From contig WAQV01000059.1 of the NCBI GenBank assembly GCA_015520065.1, positions 1 through 25,466 of the forward strand: 25,466 nt of DNA. Reading direction: 5' to 3'. The first letter of the stretch is position 1. Each line of letters begins with the position of its first letter. This DNA is from Candidatus Pacearchaeota archaeon. GTDB taxonomy: Archaea; Nanobdellota; Nanobdellia; Pacearchaeales; GW2011-AR1. Shown here piece by piece: positions 15,411-21,647 of this stretch. The notes beneath the pieces are model-generated. The model was not told the DNA's origin, searched no databases, and saw only the letters and a list, made by a program, of their open reading frames with translations. Made by a program: the position numbers and the translations under genes.

Positions 15411-15639
15411 AATAAATCTTCCAGAGAAGCTAACTATAAAGATGGCAAAATCCATAGATAAAATAACAGAAGAATTCTGCAAGAATTTACCTCCTTACAA
15501 TTATTCAGCTTTACCAGATAAGAGCGACTATATAACAGTTGATGAGCTGAGTGAGCGTTGTCAAAAAGCAGCAGAAATTTACGGCCCTGTTTTCCATGAG
15601 TATTTATTATCTAAGTATGTTGATAAGAAGGAAGAATAA
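15355..15639 (+). CDS. Small protein overlapping the previous frame (C-terminal half of a frameshifted gene, or separate gene)
   Basis: The frame is open from 15343 to the TAA at 15637-15639. Possible own starts are TTG 15355 (94 aa) or ATG 15442 (65 aa, MAKSIDKITEEFCKNL...). Neither has a visible ribosome-binding site, which favours reading it as the continuation of the 72-aa frame. The stretch TTVKINLPEKLTIKMAKSIDKI has the strand-then-helix look of a ribbon-helix-helix start, but the expected second helix pattern is not clear, so I do not call it an antitoxin. The C-terminal part is helical (TVDELSERCQKAAEIYGPVFHEYLLSKY). One nt separates its stop from the next ATG, so translation is coupled to the 104-aa gene. 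Confidence 0.5.
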   Translation: MKAGNIPIQHGLELPTTVKINLPEKLTIKMAKSIDKITEEFCKNLPPYNYSALPDKSDYITVDELSERCQKAAEIYGPVFHEYLLSKYVDKKEE

Positions 15640-15640
15640 A

Positions 15641-15955
15641 ATGGATGACAGAGAGTATGAAATACTGAAAAAATTTAGCAAAGGTGCTTTTGTAGACGAT
15701 GAAGACAGATATATAGTAAATCGTTTTGCAAACATTGGTTTGATTAAGTTTGGATATGATACTAACAAAAAAGGAGAAATACAAGAAACTGCAAGTTTAA
15801 CTCCTCTCGGTTATGATTTTTATGATGCAGAAACAAGATGGAGAAGAGCCCAAATGAATTCTTTAGAACGGGCTTTGTACGACTTTAGGAAGTTTAAAGA
15901 AAATTGCAAAGAAAGATTCTCAAGATTATTGAACTATTTTAGATATGACTTCTGA
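15641..15955 (+). CDS. Small protein with winged-helix-like pattern, function unknown
   Basis: The 104-residue protein MDDREYEILKKFSKG... contains a pattern that could be a degenerate winged helix: helix (YIVNRFANIGLIKFGYD), hairpin (NKKGEIQETASLTPLGYDFYD), then a long basic C-terminal helix (about 68-104, RWRRAQMNSLERALYDFRKFKENCKERFSRLLNYF). An in-frame TTG at 15551 would overlap the upstream gene, so the ATG at 15641, 1 nt after the preceding stop, is chosen. It is the last gene of the small cluster that starts at 15192. The family is not recognised. Confidence 0.65.
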   Translation: MDDREYEILKKFSKGAFVDDEDRYIVNRFANIGLIKFGYDTNKKGEIQETASLTPLGYDFYDAETRWRRAQMNSLERALYDFRKFKENCKERFSRLLNYFRYDF

Positions 15956-16073
15956 CTTTTTAACAAATTCATAGATAATTCTGATTTTTATCGGATTGTC
16001 TTTATTTTATAAAACTCTTTGTATCTTTTTGGTTTGCTTATCTATAAGCTATCAACATGCACAAGTTGTACAA

Positions 16074-16146
16074 CGCCCCGTCCGGGATTCGAACCCGGGT
16101 CACAGCCTCGAAAGGGCTGTATTCTTGGCCTCTGAACTAACGGGGC
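16074..16146 (-). tRNA. tRNA-Glu (anticodon TTC)
   Basis: This 73-nt tRNA on the minus strand has acceptor GCCCCGT/ACGGGGC, discriminator G, D-stem GTTC/GAAT, and anticodon stem CAGCC/GGCTG with loop CTTTCGA (anticodon TTC, Glu). The variable loop is TGAC and the T-arm CCGGG-TTCGAAT-CCCGG. There is no CCA. It has no TATA box of its own in the 36-nt gap to tRNA-Ile, so the two are probably co-transcribed. Confidence 0.96.
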
Positions 16147-16155
16147 TTTTGATTT

Positions 16156-16180
16156 CCTTGCCAACCTAAGTTAAGCAAGG
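16156..16180 (-). other. Stem-loop in the tRNA-Ile/tRNA-Glu spacer
   Basis: CCTTGC (16156-16161) and GCAAGG (16175-16180) are inverted repeats, with a further AAC/GTT pairing inside (16163-16165 / 16170-16172). The hairpin starts 2 nt after the 3' end of tRNA-Ile in the direction of transcription. It could steer 3' processing or be chance. Confidence 0.45.
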
Positions 16181-16182
16181 AG

Positions 16183-16309
16183 TGAGCCTGCCCGGATTTG
16201 AACCGGGGACCTCTGGCTCTCTTAGATTTGTCCAAGAGATATGCAACCGTTCAGAAAACGGTCACACTCTTATAAGACCAGCGCTCTAACCAGGCTGAGC
16301 TACAGGCTC
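16183..16309 (-). tRNA. tRNA-Ile (anticodon TAT) with a 52-nt intron
   Basis: On the minus strand, exon 1 (16309-16271) and exon 2 (16218-16183) fold to a 75-nt tRNA. Acceptor is GAGCCTG/CAGGCTC with discriminator A, D-stem GCTC/GAGC, anticodon stem CTGGT/GCCAG with loop CTTATA-A (anticodon TAT), variable loop AGGTC, T-arm CCCGG-TTCAAAT-CCGGG. The intron (16270-16219) sits at the canonical 37/38 site. Pairing CTTA (exon 32-35) with TAAG near the intron's 3' end leaves 3-nt bulges TA^A and AG^A flanking a 4-bp helix, a standard bulge-helix-bulge. The intron also has an internal hairpin ACCGTT/AACGGT. A TATA-like ATATTTAAA lies at 16333-16341, 28 bp upstream. Confidence 0.92.
16219..16270 (-). 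other. Archaeal BHB intron of tRNA-Ile
   Basis: The 52-nt intron follows position 37 of the tRNA. Its borders are set by the bulge-helix-bulge described for the tRNA, and the interior hairpin ACCGTT-TTCTG-AACGGT stabilises it. It has no coding capacity, so it is removed by the splicing endonuclease and ligase. Confidence 0.85.
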
Positions 16310-16332
16310 TTGTTAAATGAGTAATAATGTTA

Positions 16333-16341
16333 ATATTTAAA
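16333..16341 (-). promoter_or_regulatory. TATA box of the tRNA-Ile/tRNA-Glu unit
   Basis: ATATTTAAA (plus strand) is centred 28 bp upstream of the tRNA-Ile 5' end at 16309. Confidence 0.5.
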
Positions 16342-16438
16342 GTTTATTACAAGCACGGATTTGTGTAAGGTAAATAAAAAAACAGAACAATTTAGAACTT
16401 TCAAAAACATTTATAAAAATCTTCAGCTAATGAAAATT

Positions 16439-16708
16439 ATGGAAGATATATACAAAAAAGTAAAAAGGAGTGTGCATCTTAACCTGGCAATATATGGAGG
16501 GATTATATTTGCATTGCTTGTAGGAATAAGTATGTATAGGCCTCCAGTAAATTATACTTATAAGCAAAAAGAGTTTGGATACTTTAACCTTCATAAAGGT
16601 CTTGAGAAGAAAATAGAGCCTATAGAATCTACAGGTATTATTAAACACTCTCTTAAAAAATATAACTCTTCCAGAAAAGACTCAAATGAAAAGAAAGGAG
16701 ATAAATAG
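16439..16708 (+). CDS. Small single-TM protein, function unknown
   Basis: The 89-residue protein has an N-terminal amphipathic start (MEDIYKKVKRSVH), one TM helix at about 14-34 (LNLAIYGGIIFALLVGISMY), then a Pro/Tyr-rich and basic tail (RPPVNYTYKQKEFGYFNLHKGLEKK... SSRKDSNEKKGDK). The ATG at 16439 is favoured over one at 16430 because the TATA-like TTTATAAAA at 16410-16418 is centred 25 bp upstream of it. The frame extends further upstream without a convincing start. It is convergent with the phosphoesterase gene (14 nt apart). I do not recognise a family. Confidence 0.55.
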   Translation: MEDIYKKVKRSVHLNLAIYGGIIFALLVGISMYRPPVNYTYKQKEFGYFNLHKGLEKKIEPIESTGIIKHSLKKYNSSRKDSNEKKGDK

Positions 16709-16722
16709 CATTCGTACTTGAA

Positions 16723-17112
16723 TCAACCAACTCTAAAAAACAGCCAGTTTTTGTTTTTTCCAGAATCTTTTTCAGATGAAGAAAATTTCGCCTTTAACAA
16801 TACATACTTTCCATTAAGTTTTTTTCCATTCAGATGAAAAACTATTTTTTCTGGCTTTCTGCTTTCCAAAACAAAATCTCCTTTATCCCATATCTTCACC
16901 TTTCCGGCTCCGTAATGTCCTTCTGGAATAGTGCCTTCAAAACCCGCATACTCTAAAGAATGGTCTTCTGTCTGTATTGCAAGCCTTTTCAGATTTTTAA
17001 TTTTAGGAGGCTGTTTAGGCAAGGCCCATGATTTTAAAACGCCATCCATCTCCAGCCTTAAGTCCCAGTGCAACCTTCTTGCGTGATGCTCATGAATAAC
17101 AAAAACTGGCAT
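16723..17112 (-). CDS. Stand-alone LigD-type 3'-phosphoesterase (DNA-end processing)
   Basis: The 129-residue protein is only the phosphoesterase (PE) domain found at the N-terminus of bacterial LigD. The active-site residues align by spacing with those of Pseudomonas LigD PE (H42, H48, D50, R52, H84): H9, H15, D17, R19 in HEHHARRLHWDLRLE and H51 in TEDHSLEYAGFEG. GTIPEGHYGAGKVKIWDKG is the usual following motif. The domain removes 3'-phosphate and 3'-ribonucleotide ends before ligation, with Mn2+. Free-standing versions are known in some archaea. No ligase, polymerase or Ku gene is nearby. A TATA box at 17133-17142 lies 25 bp upstream, so it has its own promoter and a leaderless start. Confidence 0.93.
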   Translation of the reverse strand: MPVFVIHEHHARRLHWDLRLEMDGVLKSWALPKQPPKIKNLKRLAIQTEDHSLEYAGFEGTIPEGHYGAGKVKIWDKGDFVLESRKPEKIVFHLNGKKLNGKYVLLKAKFSSSEKDSGKNKNWLFFRVG

Positions 17113-17132
17113 AGACTAGTAAGTTATTGCAG

Positions 17133-17142
17133 ATATTTAAAA
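17133..17142 (-). promoter_or_regulatory. TATA box of the 3'-phosphoesterase gene
   Basis: ATATTTAAAA (plus strand; TTTTAAATAT on the minus strand) is centred 25-26 bp upstream of the ATG at 17112. Confidence 0.5.
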
Positions 17143-17154
17143 CATCCTCCAGAA

Positions 17155-17583
17155 TTATGGTTTTTTCCATGCAACAAGCCCGATTATTATTAGATATAAG
17201 ATTGTTCCAAGGCCAGTTACTCCCGGAGCAAAATCAATCACTGGAGCAAGACTTAGCCATCCAGGATATTTTCTTTTCTCAAACACTTTCCATGTTGCAG
17301 CAGTAGCAATTATGAACACTCCAATCCAGCCTATCATTGGAACTAAAACAAGAAATATCCATGCCCAGTGAAATCCTCCTAGCTGCATTATCATGGAAAC
17401 ATTTGCAAAAGGTATCCAAGCAAGCCAGGGGTATTTATACTTCAGGTCTTTTGCAATTTTCATCCAGGCAAAAGCAAAATAGACATATATAGCAAGAGCA
17501 AAAAGAATTGCCATCAGCCCTAAAGCAACAATAGCACTTCCAATCATGCTTCCTGCAAGTATGCTTACAATGTCATAATCCAT
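17155..17583 (-). CDS. Four-TM membrane protein (DUF5684-like)
   Basis: The 142-residue protein has TM segments at about 8-40 (long, perhaps two), 55-72, 75-98 and 120-140. It carries the pattern WMKIAKDLKYKYPWLAWIPFANVSMIMQL ... ATWKVFEKRKYPGWLSLAPVIDF...LIIIGLVAWKKP. 'WKxFEKxxxPGWxSLxPxxxxxxxxxI.GLVAW' is the recognisable motif of the DUF5684 type of small bacterial/archaeal membrane proteins, whose biochemical role is not known. It lies 23 nt downstream of the TrkA-C-like gene on the same strand, so they likely share a transcript. No enzymatic residues are evident. Confidence 0.65.
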   Translation of the reverse strand: MDYDIVSILAGSMIGSAIVALGLMAILFALAIYVYFAFAWMKIAKDLKYKYPWLAWIPFANVSMIMQLGGFHWAWIFLVLVPMIGWIGVFIIATAATWKVFEKRKYPGWLSLAPVIDFAPGVTGLGTILYLIIIGLVAWKKP

Positions 17584-17606
17584 TTTATATTCAGAGCATA
17601 ATTAAC

Positions 17607-17849
17607 TTAAGGGAGATTATATTTTGTGCAAAATTTTTCCAGTTTTTTCCTAGAAACATCTGCTTTAAACTTAATGAACATTCTATCTTTAACTACTTCT
17701 TCAGGAGATGGTTTGCAAGAATAGATAAAAGAAGAACATCCTCCGTAATGCTCTATTTTAATTCCAGATTCTTTTTCTATCTCGCCAATAGTCTTTCCTA
17801 TGATAGGTGATTTTTCTGGAATAAATGTCTCATAATCAGACACTATCAT
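17607..17849 (-). CDS. Stand-alone TrkA-C (RCK_C)-like domain protein
   Basis: The 80-residue protein fits the TrkA-C fold: a first strand (ETFIPEKSPIIGKTIGEIEKESGIKIEHYGG) with the typical 'S-P-x-x-G-K-T-x-x-E' start, and a second half (PEEVVKDRMFIKFKADVSRKKLEKFCTKY) resembling the 'L-x-x-G-D-x-L-x-V-x-G-x-x-x-x-L-x-x-F' end. Two cysteines lie in the loop (GGCSSFIYSC). TrkA-C domains bind ligands and normally follow RCK-N or transporter domains, so a free-standing copy is likely a regulatory module. A TATA box (17871-17878) is 25 bp upstream of the ATG at 17849. It probably shares a transcript with the four-TM protein downstream. Confidence 0.55.
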   Translation of the reverse strand: MIVSDYETFIPEKSPIIGKTIGEIEKESGIKIEHYGGCSSFIYSCKPSPEEVVKDRMFIKFKADVSRKKLEKFCTKYNLP

Positions 17850-17870
17850 GTTTTTCAGACGAGTATTTAA

Positions 17871-17878
17871 TTTATAAA
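17871..17878 (-). promoter_or_regulatory. TATA box of the TrkA-C-like gene
   Basis: TTTATAAA is centred 25-26 bp upstream of the ATG at 17849. Confidence 0.5.
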
Positions 17879-17913
17879 GATTGCGTATCTTACCTAATTA
17901 GCATGAATGGAAT

Positions 17914-17923
17914 AATTTAATAA
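17914..17923 (+). promoter_or_regulatory. TATA box of dphB
   Basis: ATTTAATAAA is centred 27-28 bp before the dphB ATG at 17946. It lies 36 bp from the TATA box of the divergent TrkA-C-like gene. Confidence 0.45.
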
Positions 17924-17945
17924 ACTCTTGCTTTCTTTTTGATAT

Positions 17946-18677
17946 ATGCTTTACTTAATTGGATTAGGACTGAATCTTGACAGCATCTCAAAATCTGGTT
18001 TGGAAATTGTTAAAAGATGCAAGAAAATCTATCTTGAGAGCTATACAGTAGATTTTCCATACAGCGTTTCAGCACTGCAGGAAGTAATAGGAAAAAAAAT
18101 CATTCCTGTTGATAGGGATTTTGTAGAGTCATATAAAATTATAGATGAAGCAAAAAAGATGGATGTTGCACTACTGGTTTACGGAAACCCTTTAACAGCA
18201 ACTACCCATATATCCCTCTTGCATGAGGCAAAACTAAGCAAAATTAAATGCAAGGTAATTCACAACGCATCAATTCTGGATGCTGTTGCTGAAACCGGGT
18301 TGCAGTTATATAAATTCGGAAAAGTTGCGAGCATGCCTTCCTGGGATTACGAAAAGAAATTCACTCCTGACAGTTTTATGAAGATAATTCAGGAAAATTT
18401 GTCAATAAACGCTCACTCTTTGTTGTTGGTTGACATAGGACTTCCTTTCGATAGTGCTTTGCAGCAACTTGAAAAAGCTGCTGAAAACTACAATATAAAA
18501 CTAAAAAAGATAATTATTTGCCAGGCACTTGGAACAAAGCACAGCAAAATCATCTTTAAGGACATAAAAGAGCTGATAAAAGACAAAAAAAAGTTCAATA
18601 TTAAGAGTCCTTATTGCATAATCCTGCCGGCAAAACTTCATTTCTTTGAGAAGGAGATTTTGGAGAGTTTTGAATAA
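17946..18677 (+). CDS. dphB: Diphthine synthase (EF2 diphthamide biosynthesis methyltransferase)
   Basis: The 243-residue protein is a tetrapyrrole-methylase-fold SAM enzyme of the DphB/Dph5 family. It has the N-terminal MLYLIGLGLNLDSISKSGLEIV, the acidic YLESYT, the SAM-site loop LLVYGNPLTATTHISLLHEA (usually VxGDPxxATTH), and VIHNASILDAVAETGLQLYKFGK, which is diagnostic of the family. It methylates the modified histidine of elongation factor 2. The length is near the usual 255-270. GNP replaces the more common GDP in the loop, a conservative change. ileS follows 35 nt downstream with its own TATA box between, so co-transcription is possible but not required. Confidence 0.95.
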   Translation: MLYLIGLGLNLDSISKSGLEIVKRCKKIYLESYTVDFPYSVSALQEVIGKKIIPVDRDFVESYKIIDEAKKMDVALLVYGNPLTATTHISLLHEAKLSKIKCKVIHNASILDAVAETGLQLYKFGKVASMPSWDYEKKFTPDSFMKIIQENLSINAHSLLLVDIGLPFDSALQQLEKAAENYNIKLKKIIICQALGTKHSKIIFKDIKELIKDKKKFNIKSPYCIILPAKLHFFEKEILESFE

Positions 18678-18682
18678 ATAAA

Positions 18683-18690
18683 CTTTAAAA
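18683..18690 (+). promoter_or_regulatory. TATA box of ileS
   Basis: CTTTAAAA is centred 26-27 bp before the ileS ATG at 18713. Confidence 0.5.
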
Positions 18691-18712
18691 GCAGTACATC
18701 TCTTAAAATACC

Positions 18713-21577
18713 ATGTATGATCCGAAAAAATCCGAGCCTGAGATGCAGAAATTCTGGAGAGAGAAACAGATTTATGAGAAACTGAAGAAAAAGAATTCTA
18801 ATGGAAAACCTTTTTACATGATGGATGGACCTCCTTATGCCAATGGAGATATCCATATGGGGCATGCTCTTAATAAAATTCTCAAAGATATTGCTATGCG
18901 TTCAAGAAGAATGCAAGGATATAATGTTTTTGACAGGCCGGGTTATGACACCCACGGAGTTCCAATAGAGTATCAGGTTGAAAAAGAGATAGGAAGCAAA
19001 AGCAAGAAAGACATTGAGAAATACGGAGTTAAAAGATTTATTGAGAAGTGCAAAGAGTTTGCTACTAAGTATATAGAGGCAATGAATCAGCAGTTCGAGG
19101 ACTTAGGAGTCTGGATGGATTTTAAAGACCCTTATCTGACTCTTGATAAGGAGTATATTGAAACAATTTGGGATACATTTAAGGAAGCTGACAAAAAAGG
19201 GCTTCTTTACTTAGGCAAATATCCTGTTCATATCTGCCCGCGATGCGAAACAGCTGTTGCATATAACGAGATAGAGTATGAAAAACAAGACGACACATCA
19301 ATTTATGTTAAATTTCCTCTAAAGGACGAGAAAAACAAGTTTTTCGTAATATGGACAACAACTCCATGGACTCTGCCAGGAAATACTGGAATAATGGTAA
19401 ATCCTGATATTGAGTATGTAGAAGCAGAATTAAGCAATGGCGAGATATGGATAATTGCAAAAGACAGGATAGAGGAGTTAATGAGTGCAACAGAGAGAGG
19501 TTACACAATTAAGAAGATTTTGAAAGGAAAAGAGCTGGAAGGAATTGAGTACATAAACCCTCTGGCAGACAAATTAAAACTTACTGTTAAAAATGGTTAC
19601 AGAGTTGTATTGTCTTCAAGATATGTAAATGTTGAGGATGGAAGCGGATTAGTTCATTGCGCTCCTGGCCATGGAAAAGAGGATTACGAAGTCGGGAAAG
19701 AGTATGGATTGGATATGCCTTCTCCTGTGGCTGTGAACGGAATTCTTACTGAGGAAGCAGGGAAATACTCTGGGAAAAAAGCAAGAGTTGTTGATGCTGA
19801 AATAATCGAGGATCTTGAAAAAGAAGGTTTTCTTGTTTACAAACATAAATACACTCATGACTATCCTTTGTGCTGGAGATGCAAATCAGCACTTTTGATG
19901 GTGTCTATGCCCCAATGGTTTTTTAGCATTAAAGATATTCACCAGAAACTTCTTGACTCAAATGAAAAGGTTAACTGGATACCTAAATATATGAAGCTGA
20001 GAATGAAAGCATGGCTTGAAGGTATCTCAGACTGGCCTATTTCAAGAAATAGATATTGGGGAACTCCTCTCCCAATATGGGTATGTGAAGAGTGTTCTGA
20101 AAAGGAAGTAATAGGTTCTATTAAAGAGTTGGAAGAAAAATCAGGGGTTAAAGTAACAGAAGTTCATAAGCCGGAAATAGATGACATTTTCCTTAAATGC
20201 CAGTGCGGAGGGAAAATGAAAAGAGTTTCAGAAGTGTTGGATGTCTGGTTTGATTCAGGAGTTGCAAGCTGGGCTGCACTGCACTCAGAGGAGGAAATGA
20301 ACAAATTTTGGCCTGCAGATTTAAATATTGAGGGAAAAGACCAGATAAGAGGATGGTGGAATTCTCAATTGATTCTTTCAGAGATAAAGTTTGGGAAGCT
20401 TCCATACAAAAACATTATGGTGCATGGAATGGTCTTGGATTTAGGTAAGAAGAAAATGTCAAAATCTAAAGGAAATGTTATCTCCCCTCAAGATGTCATT
20501 AACTCTTATAGCAGGGATTTAATGAGGTATTACTTTGCAAAAACATCTAAAGGGGAAGATTTCGCTTTTGATGAGAATGAGTTTAAAAGAATCAAGCAAA
20601 TATTTATTGTTTTGGAAAATGTAATAAACTATGAAAGAACTCTCAATCCTTCAGAAAAAGGAGAACTCAAAACAGAAGATAAATGGATTCTCTCTAGATT
20701 CAACTCTGTGCTTGAGAACATAATCAACTCTTATAATAATTTTAACTTTCAGAAAGTGCTTGAGAATTATGAGAGGTTTTTGTTAGAAGACTTTAGTAGA
20801 ACTTACATAAAGATAATAAGGGAAAGAGAGAATGAAGAGATAATTAGAAATATAATTAACAGCATAAATTTCGGACTTATTGCACTAATATCTCCTGTAT
20901 GCCCTTTTATAACAGAATATATCTATCAAAACTCCTTTAGGAATTCCTCAGAGACCAGCAATAAAGGAAATAAAGAAGAGTCAATTCATCTGTGCAGTAT
21001 GCCTGTTTCTGATAAATCAGTGATTGACAAAGAACTTGAATCTAAGTTTGCAGTTATCCTAAAAGCTATCGAGGAAGGTCTTTCAGAAAGAGATAAACAA
21101 AAAATAGGTTTAAGATGGCCTTTGAGAAAAGCTATAGTTTATGTTGGAAAGGACATTGCAAATGTTAAAGAATTAGAGGAATTTGGATATATCATTAAAT
21201 CCCAGTTGAATGTAAAGGAAGTTGAATTTAAAACAGCAGAGAATGCAAATGAAATTTCTGTTGAGCTTGACACTGAGCTTACTTCTGAACTTGAAGCAGA
21301 AGGGTTTGCAAGGGAACTTTCAAGAAAAGTGCAGGCATTCAGAAAGAAACTTTCTCTGCAGAAGCATCAGAAGATAAAGCTTTTGGTTTTTACAGATGAC
21401 TCAGAGCTTAGAGATATGCTGGAAACTCACAAAGACTTCATACAAGAAAGAACAAATGCTGCTTCATTTGAGATAGTCGATAACGAGTCAAAAATAGACG
21501 AAGAAAACTTTAAAAATAAAGAAAGCTTTAAGATAAAAGATAAAAGAGGTATAATAGCGATAAATAACTACCAATAA
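18713..21577 (+). CDS. ileS: Isoleucyl-tRNA synthetase
   Basis: The 954-residue class I synthetase has PYANGDIHMGH (HIGH motif, HMGH at 48-51), DRPGYDTHGVPIE, and the CP1 editing domain (about 190-420, with TTTPWTLPGNTGIMV and the HCAPGHGKEDYEVG motif). Zinc-type Cys pairs are present (CPRC, CWRC, CEEC, CQC), the WDWxISR-like GISDWPISRNRYWGTPLPIWVC is present, and KMSKS is at 581-585. The helical anticodon-binding domain follows at about 650-800. It is shorter than many archaeal and eukaryotic IleRS (about 1050), chiefly at the C-terminus. It must charge the tRNA-Ile(UAU) encoded 2.4 kb upstream as well as tRNA-Ile(GAU). The gene lies between dphB and a TrmB-family regulator. Confidence 0.97.
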   Translation: MYDPKKSEPEMQKFWREKQIYEKLKKKNSNGKPFYMMDGPPYANGDIHMGHALNKILKDIAMRSRRMQGYNVFDRPGYDTHGVPIEYQVEKEIGSKSKKDIEKYGVKRFIEKCKEFATKYIEAMNQQFEDLGVWMDFKDPYLTLDKEYIETIWDTFKEADKKGLLYLGKYPVHICPRCETAVAYNEIEYEKQDDTSIYVKFPLKDEKNKFFVIWTTTPWTLPGNTGIMVNPDIEYVEAELSNGEIWIIAKDRIEELMSATERGYTIKKILKGKELEGIEYINPLADKLKLTVKNGYRVVLSSRYVNVEDGSGLVHCAPGHGKEDYEVGKEYGLDMPSPVAVNGILTEEAGKYSGKKARVVDAEIIEDLEKEGFLVYKHKYTHDYPLCWRCKSALLMVSMPQWFFSIKDIHQKLLDSNEKVNWIPKYMKLRMKAWLEGISDWPISRNRYWGTPLPIWVCEECSEKEVIGSIKELEEKSGVKVTEVHKPEIDDIFLKCQCGGKMKRVSEVLDVWFDSGVASWAALHSEEEMNKFWPADLNIEGKDQIRGWWNSQLILSEIKFGKLPYKNIMVHGMVLDLGKKKMSKSKGNVISPQDVINSYSRDLMRYYFAKTSKGEDFAFDENEFKRIKQIFIVLENVINYERTLNPSEKGELKTEDKWILSRFNSVLENIINSYNNFNFQKVLENYERFLLEDFSRTYIKIIRERENEEIIRNIINSINFGLIALISPVCPFITEYIYQNSFRNSSETSNKGNKEESIHLCSMPVSDKSVIDKELESKFAVILKAIEEGLSERDKQKIGLRWPLRKAIVYVGKDIANVKELEEFGYIIKSQLNVKEVEFKTAENANEISVELDTELTSELEAEGFARELSRKVQAFRKKLSLQKHQKIKLLVFTDDSELRDMLETHKDFIQERTNAASFEIVDNESKIDEENFKNKESFKIKDKRGIIAINNYQ

Positions 21578-21612
21578 GTAATGCTGCAAGGTTACTCTTT
21601 TATCATAATAAA

Positions 21613-21620
21613 ATTTAAAA
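21613..21620 (+). promoter_or_regulatory. TATA box of the TrmB-type regulator gene
   Basis: ATTTAAAA is centred about 31 bp upstream of the ATG at 21648, leaving room for a leader of a few nt. Confidence 0.4.
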
Positions 21621-21647
21621 AAGGTAATTTGTTAGGGAAAATATAAA

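Noticed and set aside
15355..15639. Toxin-antitoxin reading of the two overlapping small genes (ribbon-helix-helix-like stretch in the second)
   Set aside because: Only one strand-helix fits the pattern, there is no recognisable toxin, and a frameshifted single gene explains the overlap better.
16183..16309. tRNA-Lys (CTT) reading of the intron-containing tRNA
   Set aside because: Placing CTT as the anticodon breaks the anticodon stem and the T33 rule; the TAT reading keeps all stems and gives a canonical BHB.
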